Below, one piece after another: positions 45,389 through 55,818 of a stretch of DNA of 64,000 bases (the stretch's first letter is position 1; each line of letters begins with the position of its first letter). A model generated the notes under the pieces. The model was not told where the DNA came from. It was given only the letters and a program-made list of their open reading frames with translations, and did not search any database. A program made the translations under genes and the position numbers. The stretch lies in NCBI RefSeq assembly GCF_003957515.1, contig NZ_RQXW01000007.1, forward strand, positions 62,001 to 126,000, in the 5' to 3' direction. The DNA comes from Amphritea opalescens. GTDB taxonomy: Bacteria; Pseudomonadota; Gammaproteobacteria; Pseudomonadales; Balneatricaceae.

Positions 45389-46738
45389 CTAGCTATAAAA
45401 AAAGGTAGCTAGACCGAGGAATGCAAAAAATCCGACTACATCGGTAATCGTGGTTAGTAACACACTGCCAGCCAGTGCCGGATCTATACCCCAGGTTTTC
45501 AGGAGGATCGGCAATAGTGTGCCGGCCAGTGCGGCTGCAAATAGGTTGATCATAATAGCACAGGCGATAATGATACCGATGGTCATGTCTTGGAACCAGA
45601 GAACAGCGATAACCGCTACCACCAGGGCCCAGAGTAGACCGTTGAGTAAACCGACTATCATTTCACGGTTTAGTAGCCAGCGAGCGTTAGAGCGCTCGAC
45701 GTGCCCTAGTGCTTGGCCACGAATCATCAGTGTTAATACCTGGCTACCCGCAATCCCACCCATGCTCGCGACAATCGGCATTAATACCGCTAAGGCCACT
45801 ACTTTGCCGATGGTTTCTTCAAACAGGCCGATGACCGCTGAAGCCATGAAGGCGGTGATCAAGTTAATCCCTAACCATACCGCACGGCGGCGGGTGGTTT
45901 TCATAATGGGGGCGAAGGTATCTTCATCTTCGTCCAGACCCGCCATGCTCATCAGTGAATGGTCGGCATCTTCACGAATCACATCGACGACGTCATCGAT
46001 GGTGATACGTCCGAGTAGCTGATTATTTTCATCAACCACCGGTGCGGAGACAAGATCTTCCTGCTCAAACAGTTTGGCAACAAGGGTGTCTTCCATATCC
46101 GCTTGGATAGGCGGCTTGTCCGTTACCATCATCTCCCGCACGGTGCTGGATGGATCGCTGACCAACATGCGGGTCAATGGCAAGCTACCGATATAGGTGT
46201 CTTTACGGCTGACGACAAACAGGCAGTCGGTCATGTCAGGGAGTTCCGCGTGGCGACGCAAGTAACGTAGTGCCGCCTCAATCGTGATATCGGGTCTGAT
46301 GGTGATGGTATCGGTATTCATCAGACCGCCGGCGGTATCTTCCGGATAAGAAAGCACCTTCTCGAGCCGCTCTCGGTTCTGATGATCCATCGAACGCAGA
46401 AGCTCATGCATCACCGTTTCCGGTAGCTGCTGCATCATATCGGCGAGATCGTCGGGCTCGAGAGATTCAGAGATCGCGAGCACTTCTGAGGTGTTCATCT
46501 TACTCAGAATTTCAGACTTAACATCGTCACCGAGTTCTTGCAGAACATCGGCTTCGATGTCCTTATGGATCATGCTCCATAATAATCGCCGCTCTTTGGG
46601 CGGCGATTTTTCGATCAGATGGGCAACTTCAGAGGGGCGTAAGGTCTTGTTCAGGGTATAACGTATCTGTCTGAACGCGCCTTCTTCTAGGGCTGTGTTC
46701 AGCTTATCCAATTCGCTTTCGTTTACATTGGCGTTCAT
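45389..46738 (-). CDS. mgtE: Magnesium transporter MgtE
   Basis: 449-residue Mg2+ channel/transporter. Order: cytosolic N domain (1-135, with superhelical repeats around LEPDDLADMMQQLPE), a CBS pair (about 140-260, GRITIDDVVDVIREDADHS), plug helix, then five membrane helices (about 285-449) with the pore motif PIVASMGGIAGSQVLTL. It is 128 bases downstream of npr; its 3' end is 24 bases before darP on the same strand. Confidence 0.96.
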   Translation of the reverse strand: MNANVNESELDKLNTALEEGAFRQIRYTLNKTLRPSEVAHLIEKSPPKERRLLWSMIHKDIEADVLQELGDDVKSEILSKMNTSEVLAISESLEPDDLADMMQQLPETVMHELLRSMDHQNRERLEKVLSYPEDTAGGLMNTDTITIRPDITIEAALRYLRRHAELPDMTDCLFVVSRKDTYIGSLPLTRMLVSDPSSTVREMMVTDKPPIQADMEDTLVAKLFEQEDLVSAPVVDENNQLLGRITIDDVVDVIREDADHSLMSMAGLDEDEDTFAPIMKTTRRRAVWLGINLITAFMASAVIGLFEETIGKVVALAVLMPIVASMGGIAGSQVLTLMIRGQALGHVERSNARWLLNREMIVGLLNGLLWALVVAVIAVLWFQDMTIGIIIACAIMINLFAAALAGTLLPILLKTWGIDPALAGSVLLTTITDVVGFFAFLGLATFFYS

Positions 46739-46865
46739 GGCCGGACCCCGGTCAGACAGATAGAAACAGAATACCTAGCGGATTGTCAGTGGTAACCGAG
46801 CGCACCGGCGTAAATAGGTTGTGGGCATTATAGCGTATTGTTTTTAAACGACTAGGGTGTATCGG

Positions 46866-47135
46866 TTATTCTTCTTCGTCAAAACGGTTATTGATCAGCT
46901 GTATGATGGCATCCATCGCTTGCTGCTCATCATCCCCAGAGGTTGATACGCTCAGCTCAGTGCCTTTGCTTGCCGCTAGCATCATGACCGACATAATGCT
47001 CTTGCCATCGACTTGGCGACCATCTTTAGTGAGCTGTATGTCGGAGGAGAATGAGCTGGTGACATTGATCAGTTTAGCCGCCGCGCGGGCATGTAGCCCC
47101 AGCTTATTGATAATGGTGATCTTTTGTTCCAGCAT
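46866..47135 (-). CDS. npr: HPr-like phosphocarrier NPr of the nitrogen PTS
   Basis: 89 residues. Carries phosphate from PtsP to PtsN on His15 (KLGLHARAAAK); the conserved Ser is in GKSIMSVMML. Its position at the end of rpoN-hpf-ptsN-rapZ identifies it as NPr rather than sugar-PTS HPr. It lies 15 bases after rapZ. Confidence 0.95.
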   Translation of the reverse strand: MLEQKITIINKLGLHARAAAKLINVTSSFSSDIQLTKDGRQVDGKSIMSVMMLAASKGTELSVSTSGDDEQQAMDAIIQLINNRFDEEE

Positions 47136-47150
47136 GGCTTAATACCTTTA

Positions 47151-48008
47151 TCAGTTCAGTTCGCGATGGCGTATCTGGACATTATCCATAGTTGTTCGGA
47201 AATGACCAGCGAGACGTTCACTGATAAAGACTGAGCGGTGTTGTCCGCCGGTGCAGCCGATACCGACACTGATATAGCTGCGGTTATTTTTTTCAAATAG
47301 CGGCAGCCATTTTGCGAGAAATTCGATGATATCGCTGAGCATGGCCTGAACATCGGGTTGTTGTTCGAGAAACTCAATCACGGGTTTATCTTGGCCGCTA
47401 AAACCACGCAGTTGTGGTAGCCAATATGGGTTGGGAAGGCAGCGCACATCAAAGGTGAAATCAACATCGAGTGGGATGCCATGTTTATAACCGAAAGACT
47501 CGAATTGCAGGGATAGCTCCTGCTCTTGGCGTTGAGCTATACGTAGCTTGATGCTGTCCCTAAGCTCATAGAGTGATAGCCGGGTGGTATCGATACGGAT
47601 GTTGGCTAGATCGGAGACCGGTTCCAAAAGCTTTTTTTCATAGCTGATGGCCTGCTGCAAGCCCTGAGTATCACTCGATAGGGGGTGTTTTCGCCGAGTG
47701 GCGCTATAACGTTTTAACAGTGTCGTTTCTGAGCTGTCGAGATACAGAATTTCGCAGTCCAGCTGTTCTGTTTCACGAAGACGCGCGTAGATTTCTGGAA
47801 ACTGTTTCAGGTTGCGATGTAGATTGCGAGCATCGATGCTCACGGCAAGCTGATTGGGGTGATCGGGGTCGGATAGAATCTGATTGACTAAATCCGGTAA
47901 CAATGGCGCAGGTAGGTTATCAATACAGTAGAAGTTAACATCTTCCAGTGCCTGTAGAGCGGTGGATTTCCCTGATCCTGAGCGGCCACTGATAATCACC
48001 AGTTTCAT
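47151..48008 (-). CDS. rapZ: RNase adapter protein RapZ
   Basis: 285 residues. Nucleotide- and RNA-binding protein that in enterobacteria delivers the GlmZ small RNA to RNase E to control GlcN6P synthase. Walker A is GRSGSGKST near the N-terminus (MKLVIISGRSGSGKSTALQ), then FYCIDNLPAPLLP; the C-terminal half contains SFGYKHGIPLDVDFTFDVR and GIGCTGGQHRSVF. ATG 48008 is the true start; an upstream extension of the open frame overlaps ptsN and is not conserved. Four bases separate it from ptsN. Confidence 0.97.
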   Translation of the reverse strand: MKLVIISGRSGSGKSTALQALEDVNFYCIDNLPAPLLPDLVNQILSDPDHPNQLAVSIDARNLHRNLKQFPEIYARLRETEQLDCEILYLDSSETTLLKRYSATRRKHPLSSDTQGLQQAISYEKKLLEPVSDLANIRIDTTRLSLYELRDSIKLRIAQRQEQELSLQFESFGYKHGIPLDVDFTFDVRCLPNPYWLPQLRGFSGQDKPVIEFLEQQPDVQAMLSDIIEFLAKWLPLFEKNNRSYISVGIGCTGGQHRSVFISERLAGHFRTTMDNVQIRHRELN

Positions 48009-48012
48009 CGGT

Positions 48013-48471
48013 TTACACCTGCCTAGGGCCGGTAGCCGCGGTGAAAAGCTCTTCAACCGACTTGGCATCACGAAGTTGCTGGCGGAAGGTTTCTTGACTG
48101 AATAGTTCCGCGAGGTGACCCAGTGTTTGCAGATGTTGATCGCAGGCCTCTGAGGGCACAACCAGTACGAAAAGCAGATCGACAGGTTTACTATCAATCG
48201 CATCAAAGTCGATCGGTTCGTTTAATTGAATGAGTAGGGCAGTCGCCTGCTCGCACTCATCTAAGCGACAATGGGGAATGGCCACGCCTTCACCGATACC
48301 TGTGCTGCCTAATCTTTCTCGGCCGAGTAGGCCCGTAAAGATAGTTTCAGCTTCAAGCTCAGGATGCAGATCGGAAATCTGCTGGCTGGCAATTTCGAGG
48401 ATTCGTTTTTTACTACCCCCCTCTAGAGCACAGAGTACTCCAGAGGGCGCTAATAATTCTGAAATTAGCAT
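48013..48471 (-). CDS. ptsN: Nitrogen-PTS EIIA component PtsN
   Basis: 152-residue EIIA-Ntr regulatory phosphoprotein. Phosphorylated His67 is in GVAIPHCRLDECEQA; LLFVLVVPSEACDQHLQTL is a family block. It links carbon/nitrogen state to K+ transport and sigma-54 functions in relatives. It follows hpf (10-base gap) in the rpoN cluster. Confidence 0.96.
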   Translation of the reverse strand: MLISELLAPSGVLCALEGGSKKRILEIASQQISDLHPELEAETIFTGLLGRERLGSTGIGEGVAIPHCRLDECEQATALLIQLNEPIDFDAIDSKPVDLLFVLVVPSEACDQHLQTLGHLAELFSQETFRQQLRDAKSVEELFTAATGPRQV

Positions 48472-48481
48472 CGTATATTAG

Positions 48482-48772
48482 TTACTTGTGAGTTTTCATC
48501 TTTTCTTTATGTTTAATGATCTGACGGTCAAGCTTGTCGATCAGCCCATCGATAGCGGCGTACATATCGTCTTGTTCGTCGGAAGCAAAAAGGTTGCCAC
48601 CGGCGACATGCAGCTCGCCATCCGCTTTTTGGCGGGTTTTTTCAACGCTTAAGGTTACCTGTGCATTGGTGATGTTATCGAAATGCCGCTCCAGCTTCTC
48701 AAATTTGTTCTGAACATATTCATTCAGGGAATCAGTCAATTCAACGTGGTGACCGGTTATATTGATCTGCAT
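48482..48772 (-). CDS. hpf: Ribosome hibernation-promoting factor, short form
   Basis: 96 residues, short HPF that binds the 30S decoding region and favours 100S dimers in stationary phase. MQINITGHHVELTDSLNEYV, KFEKLERHFDNITNAQVTLS and HVAGGNLFASDEQDDMYAAID are typical. It lies between rpoN and ptsN. Confidence 0.96.
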   Translation of the reverse strand: MQINITGHHVELTDSLNEYVQNKFEKLERHFDNITNAQVTLSVEKTRQKADGELHVAGGNLFASDEQDDMYAAIDGLIDKLDRQIIKHKEKMKTHK

Positions 48773-48830
48773 GGTAATCTCCTAGTGTTGTGTACCGAGT
48801 TGACGCTCGGCTTCCATGATAAAAAGGTCA

Positions 48831-50342
48831 TTAAACTAAACGTTTTCGTTCATTAGAAGGTGGAATGCTAAGGGATTCTCTGTATTTTGCAATGGTTCTT
48901 CGCGCAACATTGATACCTTGCTCCTCAAGAAGCAAGGCAATTTTATTATCACTTAGCGGTTTTACTGGGTTTTCAGCGATCACCAGCTTCTTAATGAGTG
49001 CTCGAATGGCGGTTGATGAGCAGGTTCCACCATTCACGGTTGTGACATGGCTGGAGAAGAAATACTTCAGCTCGAAAATGCCCCGAGGGGTGTGCATGTA
49101 TTTTTGTGTGGTCACGCGGGAGATGGTGGATTCATGCATTTCGACCGCTTCGGCGATATCGTGTAGCACCATCGGCCGCATCGCTTCATCGCCGTTTTCC
49201 AGAAAGCCTTCTTGGCGTCGGACGATCTCACGGGTGACCTTCATCAGCGTATCATTACGGCTGAGCAGGCTCTTGATAAACCACCGAGCTTCTTGCAGAT
49301 GGTTTTTTAGATAGGTGTTGTCGGGGCTACTATCGGCCCTTTTGATTAGATCGGCATAACCATCGTTGATCCGCAGTTTTGGTGCGACTTCTGGGTTCAG
49401 GGTAACCTGCCAGGCATCTTTCTCTTTGTAGACCAGAACATCAGGAATAACGTACTCTGATTGCGAACTGGTGATCATTGAACCGGGTTTGGGGTTCAGT
49501 GTGCGGATCAGGTTAATCGCTTGCAGTAGTTGCGGTTCCCGTATCCGTGCCTTGCGCATCAACTGTTTGTAATCATGATTGCCCAATAAATGGATATATT
49601 GGGTGACGACCTTAAGCGCTTCTGGACGGTATTCAGTATCTTCCGGTAACTGCTTTAGCTGAATAGCGAGACACTCGCTCAGGTTTCGGGCGGCAACACC
49701 TGGGGGGTCGAACTGTTGAATGCGGCGTAAGACAGCCTCGATCTCATCCAATTCGACATCTTTAAGCTCTTCATCATCCTGCTGATGGAAATATTCAAGG
49801 ATGGAATCGAGTTCAACGTTGAGGTAGCCGTCAACATTAATGCCATCGATAAGGCTGGTCGCGATCAGTTCATCGACGCGGCTCATGGGGGTTAGATTGA
49901 GCTGCCAGCTCAGATGACCCTGTAGTGTTTCATCGGCAGTGTCATTCGATTCCATCTCCATATCTGAGAAATCGTGGGATGACGCGGATGAGCTGGAAAC
50001 GGTTTGGTAGGTGTCTTCCCAGTTACTGTCGGTGGATAACTCGCTGGGAATATCGTCATTCCAGTCGCTATCGGCCGCTTGGATCTCTTCTGACTCAGCG
50101 GTGGTGGCGGATGCGGAAACGGATTCATGATTACTCACTTCCGCCTCGGAACTAGCCTGATCCGCAGCATTGTCTGAGGCGCTATCCTCTTCAGTTATCT
50201 CCAGCATCGGATTCGATTCCAGAGCTTCCTGAATCTCCTGTTGCAGATCAAGCGTCGATAATTGCAGCAAGCGAATCGCCTGCTGTAATTGTGGGGTCAT
50301 GGTCAGATGCTGACCCATTTTTAGTTGTAACGCTTGTTTCAT
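48831..50342 (-). CDS. rpoN: RNA polymerase sigma-54 factor
   Basis: 503 residues. Region I is glutamine/leucine rich ([20 protein letters not shown]); residues about 52-145 are the acidic linker, long and serine-rich here; the core-binding region follows; the C-terminal HTH and RpoN box ([18 protein letters not shown]) recognise -24/-12 promoters. The gene stands between lptB and hpf, the standard order. Confidence 0.98.
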   Translation of the reverse strand: MKQALQLKMGQHLTMTPQLQQAIRLLQLSTLDLQQEIQEALESNPMLEITEEDSASDNAADQASSEAEVSNHESVSASATTAESEEIQAADSDWNDDIPSELSTDSNWEDTYQTVSSSSASSHDFSDMEMESNDTADETLQGHLSWQLNLTPMSRVDELIATSLIDGINVDGYLNVELDSILEYFHQQDDEELKDVELDEIEAVLRRIQQFDPPGVAARNLSECLAIQLKQLPEDTEYRPEALKVVTQYIHLLGNHDYKQLMRKARIREPQLLQAINLIRTLNPKPGSMITSSQSEYVIPDVLVYKEKDAWQVTLNPEVAPKLRINDGYADLIKRADSSPDNTYLKNHLQEARWFIKSLLSRNDTLMKVTREIVRRQEGFLENGDEAMRPMVLHDIAEAVEMHESTISRVTTQKYMHTPRGIFELKYFFSSHVTTVNGGTCSSTAIRALIKKLVIAENPVKPLSDNKIALLLEEQGINVARRTIAKYRESLSIPPSNERKRLV

Positions 50343-50363
50343 AAAAAGTCGCTTATATACCTG

Positions 50364-51089
50364 TTACAGCTTGAATTGCTCACCAAGATAGGCTTCCCTG
50401 ACCTGCTGGTTGGCAAGAATATCCTCTGGCGATCCTTCTGCAAGAATATAACCTTCACTGACAATGTAAGCTTGTTCGCAGATATCCAGTGTTTCGCGAA
50501 CATTATGATCGGTAATTAAAACGCCGATGCCCTTACTTTGCAGGTGTTTCACGGTTTGCTTAATATCACTGACTGAAATTGGATCGACACCGGCAAATGG
50601 CTCATCGAGCAGAATAAAAGTCGGCTCAGTTGCTAGTGCTCGGGCGATTTCAACTCGACGTCGTTCGCCACCCGATAGGCTCATACCTAAGCTTTTACCG
50701 AGGTGCCCTATATGAAACTCTTCCAGAAGTTCGTCTAATTTCTGCTTCCGATTACTTCGGCTTAACTCTTTGCGGGTTTCCAGAATAGCCATCAGGTTAT
50801 CATGGACGCTGAGTTTACGGAAAATTGATGCTTCCTGCGGCAAATAGCCGATGCCATTACGGGCACGGATATGCATCGGTTGTTTTGTTAGGTCTAGCTG
50901 GTCAATTTTAATTTGGCCTTTATCGGCGTCTACCAGCCCGACAATCATATAAAAACAGGTCGTTTTACCCGCGCCATTAGGCCCGAGCAGGCCGACGATC
51001 TGACCGCTATCAACGCTGATAGACACATCGCATACAACGTCGCGTCTTTTATAGCTCTTAGCTAAATGGAGTGCTTCTAGTCGACTCAT
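50364..51089 (-). CDS. lptB: LPS export ABC transporter ATP-binding protein LptB
   Basis: 241 residues; ATPase of LptB2FGC that extracts LPS from the inner membrane. Walker [10 protein letters not shown], signature [10 protein letters not shown], Walker [14 protein letters not shown]-loop LITDHNV. It overlaps lptA by four bases (ATGA). Confidence 0.98.
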   Translation of the reverse strand: MSRLEALHLAKSYKRRDVVCDVSISVDSGQIVGLLGPNGAGKTTCFYMIVGLVDADKGQIKIDQLDLTKQPMHIRARNGIGYLPQEASIFRKLSVHDNLMAILETRKELSRSNRKQKLDELLEEFHIGHLGKSLGMSLSGGERRRVEIARALATEPTFILLDEPFAGVDPISVSDIKQTVKHLQSKGIGVLITDHNVRETLDICEQAYIVSEGYILAEGSPEDILANQQVREAYLGEQFKL

Positions 51090-51637
51090 TGCGGGTTGAG
51101 TTCTCCAGTCGCTGTGGTTGTCGATTCATTGACCGGCGTTGCTTTAGGTTGAATGACAATTTGCACGCGTTCGCCGTTAGCGCTTTCATCCCTAAATGCA
51201 TTTACCGTACTTTTGTTTATATTGTATACAATTCGGTTGCCGCTAAACACATCGGCGCCCTGTGAGACTTTTGCTTGGCCGGTAATCTCAAGCTCTTTGG
51301 TGCGGACATTGTAATGGAGTACTTTGCCGTATGCGTGAGTCACCTCTTCATCAACGGCGGGGCGCTGTTGAAATTCCGCAGGACGTCCTTTGGCGATAAT
51401 TTGCGTGATGCTGCTATCGGTTTGTCTTAGCTCAATGCTGTCGCCGCTGACTTTCATGCTGCCCTGGGTTAATAGCACATCACCTTTATACAAGGTAATG
51501 CCCGTTTGATCATTTCGCGTCGCACTGTCCGCGGAGATGTGGATCGCTTTGTTAGCGTCGCTAGGTAGGGCCATGGCCACTGGTTGCCAGCTAAGTAGCA
51601 ACACGCATAAGGCTTTGCTTATACGGTTAATTAACAT
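51086..51637 (-). CDS. lptA: LPS export periplasmic bridge protein LptA
   Basis: 183 residues with signal peptide ([17 protein letters not shown] ... AMA, cleavage near 24) and an OstA-like beta-jellyroll ([22 protein letters not shown]). It polymerises into the periplasmic LPS bridge between LptC and LptD. ATG 51637 gives the signal peptide and overlaps the end of lptC by 11 bases; an upstream in-frame start would mask the signal sequence. Confidence 0.95.
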   Translation of the reverse strand: MLINRISKALCVLLLSWQPVAMALPSDANKAIHISADSATRNDQTGITLYKGDVLLTQGSMKVSGDSIELRQTDSSITQIIAKGRPAEFQQRPAVDEEVTHAYGKVLHYNVRTKELEITGQAKVSQGADVFSGNRIVYNINKSTVNAFRDESANGERVQIVIQPKATPVNESTTTATGELNPQ

Positions 51638-52196
51638 TGTATACTCCGTTAACGTCTGACAGGAGGTTAAGAATGCCACTGTCGGTGTCTATTGTCATGC
51701 CTATGCTGCTGGTTGTGCCCGAGGGGCCTGAAATCGTGACTGGCTCATCGGTTTTGGCGATGTTTTCTTGTGGTAGCAGGGTTAATGATTCGGTTTTTAA
51801 CGTATTTGCTGCCACTGGGTCGAGGCTGTCCTGAAATAATACCTCTCCCTCTAACTCGATTTTGTCATCGTTGTCGCTAATCATCCCACGCAAGCTGCTG
51901 ACTTTACGGGTGGGTTGCTGCCCGTTGTAGATCCGCATTTCAGGATTAGTGACTAATATTTGTTGTTGGGCTGGCTGATGCTCTAACTGCGTTGAGCTTA
52001 ATTGATGCTTTAATTCACCGGTAGGGGCGAAATCCCTGATCCGTCCATTGACAATATAATAATCGGATTGCTGATAAGCAGGATTGGGCGCTTGCTTCAG
52101 ACGCACAGGGTGGCGTTCAGTATCCATGCCAAGATAGATCACTGCGGGGATTAGAATCGCCGCAGCGGCGACGAGACGAACGCGTCCGGTTAACAT
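51627..52196 (-). CDS. lptC: LPS export protein LptC
   Basis: 189 residues with one N-terminal membrane helix (residues 5-22, RVRLVAAAAILIPAVIYLG) and a periplasmic OstA-type beta domain (DYYIVNGRIRDFAPTGELKH). It receives LPS from LptB2FG and passes it to LptA. The start codon directly abuts the kdsC stop. Confidence 0.95.
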   Translation of the reverse strand: MLTGRVRLVAAAAILIPAVIYLGMDTERHPVRLKQAPNPAYQQSDYYIVNGRIRDFAPTGELKHQLSSTQLEHQPAQQQILVTNPEMRIYNGQQPTRKVSSLRGMISDNDDKIELEGEVLFQDSLDPVAANTLKTESLTLLPQENIAKTDEPVTISGPSGTTSSIGMTIDTDSGILNLLSDVNGVYNVN

Positions 52197-52757
52197 TTAG
52201 AGATACTCGTTAAGCAGGGCTTCGAGTGAGCCCTGGCCTGCCAGAATCGTTTCGCAAAACTCTCTGCCAGCGCCATTGCCGGCTGTCCGTTGGCTGCACC
52301 AATCAGCATGCGCCGCAACCAATTGATGGCCGCCATTCACTGTAGCGCCAAAGCTGACTGCGCGGATGGCGGCGAGGTCGGGTAGATCATCACCGATGTA
52401 GGCGGTTTGTTGTGCGTTAAAACCGGTATCTTGCCAAAGTTCTTCAAGGGCGGTGAGTTTATCTTCTCGGCCTTGATAGAGGTAGTCGATACCTAACGCC
52501 TTAGCGCGACGTTCAACTTGGGGAGAGCTGCGACCGGTAATGATCGCGGTTTTGATTCCGCCTTGGGCTAAGAGCTTAATGCCGAGTCCGTCTAATGTAT
52601 TGAAATTCTTGATTTCACTACCGTCGGCGAGAAAGTTGAGCTTACCGTCGGTGAGCACGCCATCGACATCAAACACCGCCAGTTTGACCCGCTGTAGCTT
52701 AGCGATAAGGCTTTCGTTCAGTTGGTTGCGGAGCTTTTCGGTAAAGAGGGCAGGCAT
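52197..52757 (-). CDS. kdsC: 3-deoxy-D-manno-octulosonate 8-phosphate phosphatase KdsC
   Basis: 186-residue HAD-family phosphatase producing Kdo for LPS inner core. Motif I is LAVFDVDGVLTDG, then TAIITGRSSPQVERRAKALG and YIGDDLPDLAAI. It overlaps kdsD by one base (TGATG), so translation is coupled. Confidence 0.97.
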   Translation of the reverse strand: MPALFTEKLRNQLNESLIAKLQRVKLAVFDVDGVLTDGKLNFLADGSEIKNFNTLDGLGIKLLAQGGIKTAIITGRSSPQVERRAKALGIDYLYQGREDKLTALEELWQDTGFNAQQTAYIGDDLPDLAAIRAVSFGATVNGGHQLVAAHADWCSQRTAGNGAGREFCETILAGQGSLEALLNEYL

Positions 52758-53734
52758 CAGATCACACCTGCTTTAAGCATATCGTGCATGTTTAATGCGC
52801 CAACGGGGCGCTGTGCGTCATCGAGCACGATCAGCGCATTGATTTTGTTGTCTTGCATAATTTGTAGCGCTTCAGCGGCGAGTATCTCGCGGGTGATCGT
52901 CGTACAGTTAGTGGTCATGACCTCAGTAATGGGGGTGTTTTTCATATCAACGTCATGATCAAGAGTACGACGCAGGTCGCCATCGGTAAACACGCCTTGC
53001 AGTACGCCGTCACTGTTCACCACCGTCGTCATCCCTAGGTGTTTGTGGGTGACCTCCATGAGGGCATCTTTAAGCATGGTTGAATCGCTGACTTTGGGGA
53101 TATCATCGCCGCTATGCATAATATCCTCTACTTTGAGTAGTAGACGTCGGCCTAAGCTGCCTCCCGGGTGCGAAAAGGCGAAATCTTCCGCGCTGAAGCC
53201 TCTCGCTTCCAGCAACGCAATCGCTAGCGCATCGCCGATAACCAGTGATGCCGTTGTGCTAGAGGTCGGTGCTAGGCCTAGAGGGCAGGCTTCTTGACGA
53301 ATGGTGACATTCAGATTGGCATCTGCACTGCGGGATAGGGTTGATTCTGGATTGCCAGTAATGCTGATCAGCGGTGCTTTCATCCGCTTGATGAGTGGCA
53401 AGATAGACAGCACTTCGCTGGTTTCGCCTGAATTCGATAGCGCGATAACAACATCGGCGCGGGTGATCATGCCTAGGTCGCCATGGCTGGCCTCACCCGG
53501 ATGAACAAAAAAGGAAGGTGTGCCGGTAGAAGCCAGTGTTGCAGCGATCTTATGACCGATATGACCACTCTTACCCATGCCCGTCACGATAACCCGACCT
53601 TCGCATGCCAGCGCTAGTTTGCAGGCTTTACTAAAATCGTCATTAAGATAACCCAGCAGGTCGTTGACGGAATCCCGTTCCAGTTCGATAGTACGTCTGG
53701 CGGAGGCTAAATAATCCAGTTCTTTATTCATCAT
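52757..53734 (-). CDS. kdsD: D-arabinose 5-phosphate isomerase KdsD
   Basis: 325 residues. Converts ribulose 5-phosphate to arabinose 5-phosphate, the first step of Kdo synthesis. Sugar-isomerase domain with GMGKSGHIGHKIAATLASTG and ALSNSGETSEVLSILPL, then two CBS motifs from about residue 205. First gene of the kdsD-kdsC-lptCAB run. Confidence 0.97.
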   Translation of the reverse strand: MMNKELDYLASARRTIELERDSVNDLLGYLNDDFSKACKLALACEGRVIVTGMGKSGHIGHKIAATLASTGTPSFFVHPGEASHGDLGMITRADVVIALSNSGETSEVLSILPLIKRMKAPLISITGNPESTLSRSADANLNVTIRQEACPLGLAPTSSTTASLVIGDALAIALLEARGFSAEDFAFSHPGGSLGRRLLLKVEDIMHSGDDIPKVSDSTMLKDALMEVTHKHLGMTTVVNSDGVLQGVFTDGDLRRTLDHDVDMKNTPITEVMTTNCTTITREILAAEALQIMQDNKINALIVLDDAQRPVGALNMHDMLKAGVI

Positions 53735-53787
53735 TCTTTATTCACAACTCTATTTGCAGGGGTGAAGGCTGCAATCCGATACAGGGA

Positions 53788-54741
53788 TTAAACGCTCATA
53801 TTGTATAGTAGTGCAAGATAACCTGCATAGGCCGTCAGTAGTATTCCGCCTTCGAAGCGTGAGATTCGGGGTGGACGTTGATAGACAGCTAACGCGACGA
53901 GTAGCAGTGTTAGGCCCAGCATTGAACCATAATCGCGCCAGAGGACCATGGGGTCTAGGGCTATAGGTGCAAGTAAGCCGGGTACCGCCATGACCGCCGC
54001 AATATTAAATATATTTGAGCCGACAATGTTCCCCAGAGCGATATCCGTATGGCCTTTCAAGGCGCTGGCCACCGAGGCGGCCAGTTCCGGCAAACTGGTG
54101 CCGATAGCGACAATGGTTAGGCCGATGATCAGGTCACTAACCCCTAAGGTGGTGGCGATTTCGGTTGCGCCCCACACGAGCAATCGAGAGCTACCCGCGA
54201 GCAGCAGTAACCCTGTAATCAGCCAAAAGATAGCCCAGAGCGTCGAAAGTTCAGGCAGCTCTTCCTCTTCCTCATTAATGTCGTCATCGCTGGCATTGCG
54301 CTGAAATCGAGTGAATAGATAAAGGCAGCCAATCAGTGATAAGAACAGAATAATTGAATCAATATGACCTAGATAGAGATCGTAGAGTACCGCACCGGCC
54401 AGTAAAGTGATCGCTAATAGCAGGGGAATCTCTTGTTTGAGCACCTTGGAGCGTACAGGTAGTGGGGCAATGAGGGCGGTCATCCCCAACACTAGACCAA
54501 TATTGGCAATGTTCGATCCCAAGGCGTTGCCGACAGCAAGATCACCTGCGCCGGTAGTGGCTGCCATGATTGACACCAAAATCTCGGGTGCCGATGTGCC
54601 GAAAGAGACCACCGTCAGGCCAATTAGCATGGGCGACATGCCCATGTTCTTGGCGGTTCCTGCAGCGCCGATAACGAAGCGGTCGGCACTCCAGACCAAA
54701 ATAATGAAACCTAAGAGTAGTGCAATAATAGGGTATAACAT
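53788..54741 (-). CDS. Calcium/sodium antiporter (YrbG family)
   Basis: 317-residue inner-membrane K+-independent Na+/Ca2+ exchanger-like protein with ten hydrophobic segments and the two inverted alpha-repeats VSFGTSAPEILVSIMA and VAIGTSLPELAASVAS; an acidic cytoplasmic loop (NASDDDINEEEEELPEL) separates the halves. It sits upstream of kdsD as in E. coli yrbG, and is divergent from mlaF. Confidence 0.93.
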   Translation of the reverse strand: MLYPIIALLLGFIILVWSADRFVIGAAGTAKNMGMSPMLIGLTVVSFGTSAPEILVSIMAATTGAGDLAVGNALGSNIANIGLVLGMTALIAPLPVRSKVLKQEIPLLLAITLLAGAVLYDLYLGHIDSIILFLSLIGCLYLFTRFQRNASDDDINEEEEELPELSTLWAIFWLITGLLLLAGSSRLLVWGATEIATTLGVSDLIIGLTIVAIGTSLPELAASVASALKGHTDIALGNIVGSNIFNIAAVMAVPGLLAPIALDPMVLWRDYGSMLGLTLLLVALAVYQRPPRISRFEGGILLTAYAGYLALLYNMSV

Positions 54742-55008
54742 CGGGTTATTTATTCAGCTCTGGTTAAAACGGAGGCCTATTTAATGGGTAATCTGATCTA
54801 TGTGCAAGAGGTTGCTGCCGTTGAGGTCGATTTTATTCACGTTTATAGGCAAGGGTGTTACAATCTGCGCGCTTTTTAGGTGGCAATATAGTGGTGTTTT
54901 TCGCCACGTACTGTCCGCTGATTAATAGTGGTTTTAGGAACTATATGGTGCACTGAGCATCACATCCCTACTGAAACTCTTTATTGTCCTGATTGAGTCA
55001 CCGTTATT

Positions 55009-55818
55009 ATGGATTTTTTTGACGATATCATCATTGATATTAAACAGCTTACCTTTAGCCGGGGTGATCGCTATATCTTTAAAGATATGGATATGCGCAT
55101 TCCTCGCGGTAAAGTGACGGGGATTATGGGGCCGAGCGGCACGGGTAAAACGACGCTATTAAAAATTATCGGCGGTCAGTTGAAGCCTGATTCTGGGTCT
55201 ATTTTACTGGATGGCGATGATATCCCTCATCTAGGGCGTACCGAACTTTTCAATGTGCGCGAAAAGATGGGTATGTTGTTTCAAAGCGGTGCGTTATTTA
55301 CCGACATGAGCGTTTTTGAAAACGTCGCTTTCCCGTTGCGTGTGCATACTAAACTGCCTGGCGATATGATTCGCGACATCGTCTTAATGAAGTTGCAGGC
55401 GGTGGGCTTACGTGGTGCATCTGAATTGATGCCTAGTGAACTATCTGGCGGCATGGGGCGTCGGGTGGCGCTGGCCAGAGCGATTTCGCTAGATCCCGCC
55501 TTGGTGATGTACGATGAGCCGTTTACCGGGCAGGATCCGATCGCGATGGGCGTGCTGGTCAATCTGATTAAAAAGCTTAATCAAGCCCTCGGTCATAGCA
55601 GCATTATCGTGTCGCATGATATCAAAGAAACCCTGAGTATCGCAGATTACATCTATATTATTGCGGATGGCGGGGTTATTGCACATGGCACACCGGCGCA
55701 ATTAGAACAGAATGATTCTGAGCAGGTGCAACAGTTTATGAAAGGTTTACCGGACGGTCCTGTGCCGTTCCATTTTCCGGCCAATGATTATGAAACAGAC
55801 TTGATGGAGGGGCGCTGA
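55009..55818 (+). CDS. mlaF: Phospholipid transport ATP-binding protein MlaF
   Basis: 269-residue ATPase of the Mla complex, which keeps the outer membrane asymmetric by moving phospholipids between membranes. Walker [10 protein letters not shown], signature [12 protein letters not shown], Walker [13 protein letters not shown]. The end is TGATG-coupled to mlaE. First gene of mlaFEDCB-ibaG-murA. Confidence 0.97.
   Translation: MDFFDDIIIDIKQLTFSRGDRYIFKDMDMRIPRGKVTGIMGPSGTGKTTLLKIIGGQLKPDSGSILLDGDDIPHLGRTELFNVREKMGMLFQSGALFTDMSVFENVAFPLRVHTKLPGDMIRDIVLMKLQAVGLRGASELMPSELSGGMGRRVALARAISLDPALVMYDEPFTGQDPIAMGVLVNLIKKLNQALGHSSIIVSHDIKETLSIADYIYIIADGGVIAHGTPAQLEQNDSEQVQQFMKGLPDGPVPFHFPANDYETDLMEGR

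Noticed and set aside
47151-48206. RapZ with a 66-residue N-terminal extension
   Set aside because: The extra region overlaps ptsN in another frame; the conserved protein starts at MKLVIISGRSG (48008).
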